NCBI GenBank assembly: GCA_963693085.1
Contig: OY856412.1
Coordinates: 344,115,457-344,179,456 of the forward strand
DNA length: 64,000 nucleotides
Origin: Alisma plantago-aquatica
Taxonomy: Eukaryota; Streptophyta; Magnoliopsida; Alismatales; Alismataceae
Direction: 5' to 3'
Below, piece after piece: positions 61,549 through 64,000 of the stretch; the first letter of the stretch is position 1, and each line of letters opens with the position of its first letter. Position numbers and translations under genes: made by a program. The notes beneath the pieces were generated by a model that saw nothing but the letters and a program-made list of their open reading frames with translations, did no database searches and was not told the origin of the DNA.

Positions 61549-62889
61549 CTTGATGGTTCCTTCAAGAAAACATTAAACAACAAAATCAATTTTAGTTACA
61601 AGTTTAAGAATTTTTGGGCTAACTAAACATAGAAAAAATATATGAACTTTAGCTCCATACAATGACGAATTGTACTATTGTGGATTTTACTATAACATGA
61701 TTATATGCATGCTATAGAAACGATCTTGGTTACTAAAAGTAGAATCCTCATTTGCAATTTTCTTATTTATATATACTTTAGATTAACAATTTATGAATTA
61801 TGTTGCCTAAAAAAATGCAACAGAAACTTGAGATTGTGTGTATGAGGTAGTAGTTGTAAATTGGCATAATGTATAAACATATTATCTATTGTTTCATAAA
61901 GTCAAGGACAAAAGTGAAATAAATGAAATTGAATGACATATTATGACGTGGTTTTTAACCATTCTTCTACACAATAATCATTTAAAGATAAATAATTGCT
62001 TCACTACTGTTATGTTTTGGAAAGGAAGGTGTGATAATCATCATTGATTTGGCACAATTTTCATCTAGTACTCAGGGTGGGACTTCCTTTAGTAATTCAT
62101 GTTATACTGTGGGAAGGCTGGGAAGCAAAATACAAGTTGAAACAAAATTTCAAATACACTGGAGTAAATACATCATTTACTACATTACATTTGGATGAGG
62201 AGGGTAGGGAAGATCATAAGATGAAGAAATTCAACCTAATCGGTATAGAAAATGGACTAGTAAACTAAGACTTTGATTTTATTTAGTTTTGTTAGTAGGC
62301 TTCATCCCTAACCGATATGTTAGTAGTAAAATACAATAAAAGGAGTCACTTAAAATTTAATTTGCAATGATGTCTCTATTCATTTGATACCATAAGCATT
62401 TTAGTTATGTCTTGACAAAGGTGCTCGACAAGGTACACAACATATAGAAGTTAACAGATTTGCTTCATGTTTATTAGTATGGATCACATTCAGACAACAC
62501 ATTCTGTAAAAAAAAGTTTAGACACTAATCTTATTCTCCATAGTTGGCTCATGTTGAACAAAACAATAGTAGGTAAAATTTCGTATTTTACATCTACAAA
62601 TAGAACATTATGAGAATTTATTATAGATTTGTATAGTTTATTTTTAAACAAACGAAAGATGACTTTGTGCACATCCAGATTACAAATTACTAATCTTTTA
62701 CGATTTCCCCTTGTCTCTAGATGAGATTGGTTTGTTTGTAAAATGTCCTGTCATGACGTATGCGGCTTGTTGTGTACGAGTCGGAGAATACACATAGATG
62801 AAGGGAAGATATCGAGAATAGATAATATGGAAGATACCAATTTGTAAGTAAGGGGACAGATAGGGAGACAGATTTGTAGATTGAGTTAC
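61549..62889 (-). other. 5' intron region of CACTA-2
   Basis: AT-rich, no coding frame of interest. An acceptor TTTTCTTGAAG lies just before the ATG at 61548. By analogy with CACTA-1 this is a long intron in the 5' UTR. No hairpin like that of CACTA-1 was noticed. Confidence 0.45.
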
Positions 62890-63430
62890 CGTAGAGACCG
62901 ATTGCTCCCCTTCTGTGTTTTCAACTTTCCTTGTGCACGCTGCCTTTAGTCCCGCAACTGGCTCCGTTCGCCTTGCTACTTCCACCGTTCGCATGGCGAC
63001 ACCGTTCGGTTCGTAATAGCCGTCGTTCGCTTCAGAATAACCGTCGTTCGCCTCGCGACTGCGACCTCGCCCGATGGAGGGATGTCGGCGTCCGCACTGC
63101 TGCGCCACTGGCCGGCCCTGATGCAGGCCCTCGCACTGCGTCCTGGAGGCCCTCCCTTTCTGCGACTCACCCTCGTGTGCGCTAGCCAACACCGAACAGC
63201 TCGATGTTAGAACCACCGGAGAGCAGCTCAGGACCCTCGCGCGGTCCGTCGGCTTCCAGGAAGTGCAACCCGCCTCGAAGACGTCCAGCCGTGGATGATA
63301 ATCGAAACCCCCGATGACGATTCGCGTTGCCACTTCCGGCGTTCCCCTCGCGAACGCCTCTATTCGCTTCGCCCAAACCGCTATTCGCCTCCCATGTGTC
63401 GCCGCTCGCACGCGAGTAGGGTATGGTCCG
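62890..63430 (-). promoter_or_regulatory. GC/CpG-rich block near the 5' end of CACTA-2
   Basis: Sharply GC- and CpG-rich between AT-rich flanks, with CGTTCGC-type words repeated at about 62966-63060. It occupies the same relative place as 4999-5446 in CACTA-1. Long open frames on both strands follow from base composition and show no domain. A methylation-sensitive control region or first exon is likely, by analogy with Spm. Confidence 0.5.
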
Positions 63431-63616
63431 CTGGGCAGAGTCTTGTGAAAGATAGGGAAAACTAAATTGGAATTAAGTTGCAATTTCACCTAATGGCGGG
63501 AATTTTTCTGGGAGACCCGCGGGAACACAGAATCAATGGATACTCCAATCAAGTGTGGTCTACCGTCAAATTTACAAATGTACCCCCCGTCCAAGATGCC
63601 CTCATTTTCAGTAGTG

Positions 63617-64000
63617 GCATTTCGCTGCCCACCCATTAATTCTAGAATCAATTCTCTTCAAAATATCTGCATATGTGTCCCTAGTGATCCTCTTATGAAT
63701 GATGGGCACCCCCAGGTATCTACCCAGGTCGTCAACCTCCTTGAATCTCCCTAGTTTATTTATAATCCTTCTTGTTCTTTGGGGTACACTCGCATCAAAG
63801 AAGACTTGAGTTTTGGTTACGGAGATCATCTGACCAGAGGCCTTTTCGAAAGTCTGAAAGCATCGTTTAATGCTTCTCATTTGGTTGCTTGATGCTTCCC
63901 CGAACAGGATCAGGTCGTCAGCAAAACATAAGTGGGAGATACTGCCTCCGTTCCTTCCCAGCTTAAAAGGTTTCCACTCGCCTTCTCTCACAGTCTTCTA
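63617..64000 (-). pseudogene. Reverse transcriptase part of the LINE, upstream of CACTA-2
   Basis: Minus strand, entering from beyond the window. It reads GGSISHLCFADDLILFGEAS, with the F-A-D-D catalytic motif of non-LTR reverse transcriptases, then GQMISVTKTQVFF, RYLGVPIIHKRITRDTYADI and NGWAAKC, where CACTA-2 interrupts it. The next LINE codons are at 51376 and leftwards, in the same frame. The endonuclease and the RT N-terminus are outside the window. Confidence 0.9.

Larger units (their letters stand above)
51380..63616 (-). mobile_element. CACTA-2, 12.2-kb CACTA transposon
   Basis: The left end is CACTAGTAGAAATGGGGC. The right end, read inward, is CACTACTGAAAATGAGGGC. The first 30 bases match at 20 positions. 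GCA flanks both sides (51377-51379 and 63617-63619). The LINE frame continues across the site when the element and one GCA are ignored, which independently proves the ends. Genes read on the minus strand, so 63616 is the 5' end: GC-rich first exon, intron, TNP2-like transposase, DUF4216-like exon, TNPA-like gene with mini-exon array, captured VIM fragment, 3' end. The transposase has frameshifts and lacks its middle, so this copy is probably not autonomous. Confidence 0.92.

Noticed and set aside
62698..63489. 263-codon minus-strand ORF near the right end of CACTA-2
   Set aside because: It lies in a CpG-rich block with open frames on both strands, has no recognisable domain and runs into AT-rich sequence. 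Probably 5' UTR; kept only as a regulatory block.

Overview
The window is repeat-dense nuclear DNA of a flowering plant. The evidence is an Athila-type Ty3/gypsy element primed by tRNA-Asp, degenerate Ty1/copia DNA, two CACTA (En/Spm) DNA transposons with TNP2-type transposases, a plant LINE with a C-terminal RNase H, and a fragment of an ORTHRUS/VIM gene. Long (AT)n arrays carry inserted short elements, a habit described for the rice Micron family, but monocot versus dicot cannot be settled from sequence alone. I see no intact single-copy host gene, tRNA, rRNA or CRISPR array.

Layout. 1-4340 is intergenic with faint retroelement traces. 4613-10658 is CACTA-1 (TSD ATG, plus strand), inserted near the centre of a 22-bp palindrome in an older TAGTGGC-repeat element. 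Then comes a direct tandem duplication: copy A is 9811-37127 and copy B is 37129-52229. The unit is about 15 kb: the 3' end of CACTA-1, a degenerate copia element on the minus strand, (AT)n arrays with small TIR elements, a poly(A) retroposon, the 3' end of a LINE (minus) and the first 850 bp of CACTA-2. Copy A also holds a 12.3-kb Athila element (19737-32062, TSD TGTAT, minus strand) that copy B lacks, and inside it a solo LTR (23284-24902, TSD GCTAT). The layers in copy A are: (AT)n, a TIR element, a poly(A) retroposon, Athila, a solo LTR.

51380-63616 is CACTA-2 (TSD GCA, genes on the minus strand). It splits the LINE: the upstream LINE part resumes at 63617 and leaves the window at 64000. 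CACTA-2 encodes a broken TNP2-like transposase, a DUF4216-like exon, a TNPA-like multi-exon gene with nine tandem mini-exons of 84-87 nt, and a captured, broken ORTHRUS/VIM fragment.

How it fits together. The breakpoints of the 15-kb duplication lie about 850 bp inside each of the two CACTA elements, so the junction at 37128 is a chimeric CACTA-ended segment (36278-37993). The order of events is readable: LINE, then CACTA-2 into the LINE, then tandem duplication, then Athila into copy A only, then the solo LTR. Coordinates of termini and TSDs were read directly. Divergence remarks are small by-eye samples, not alignments.
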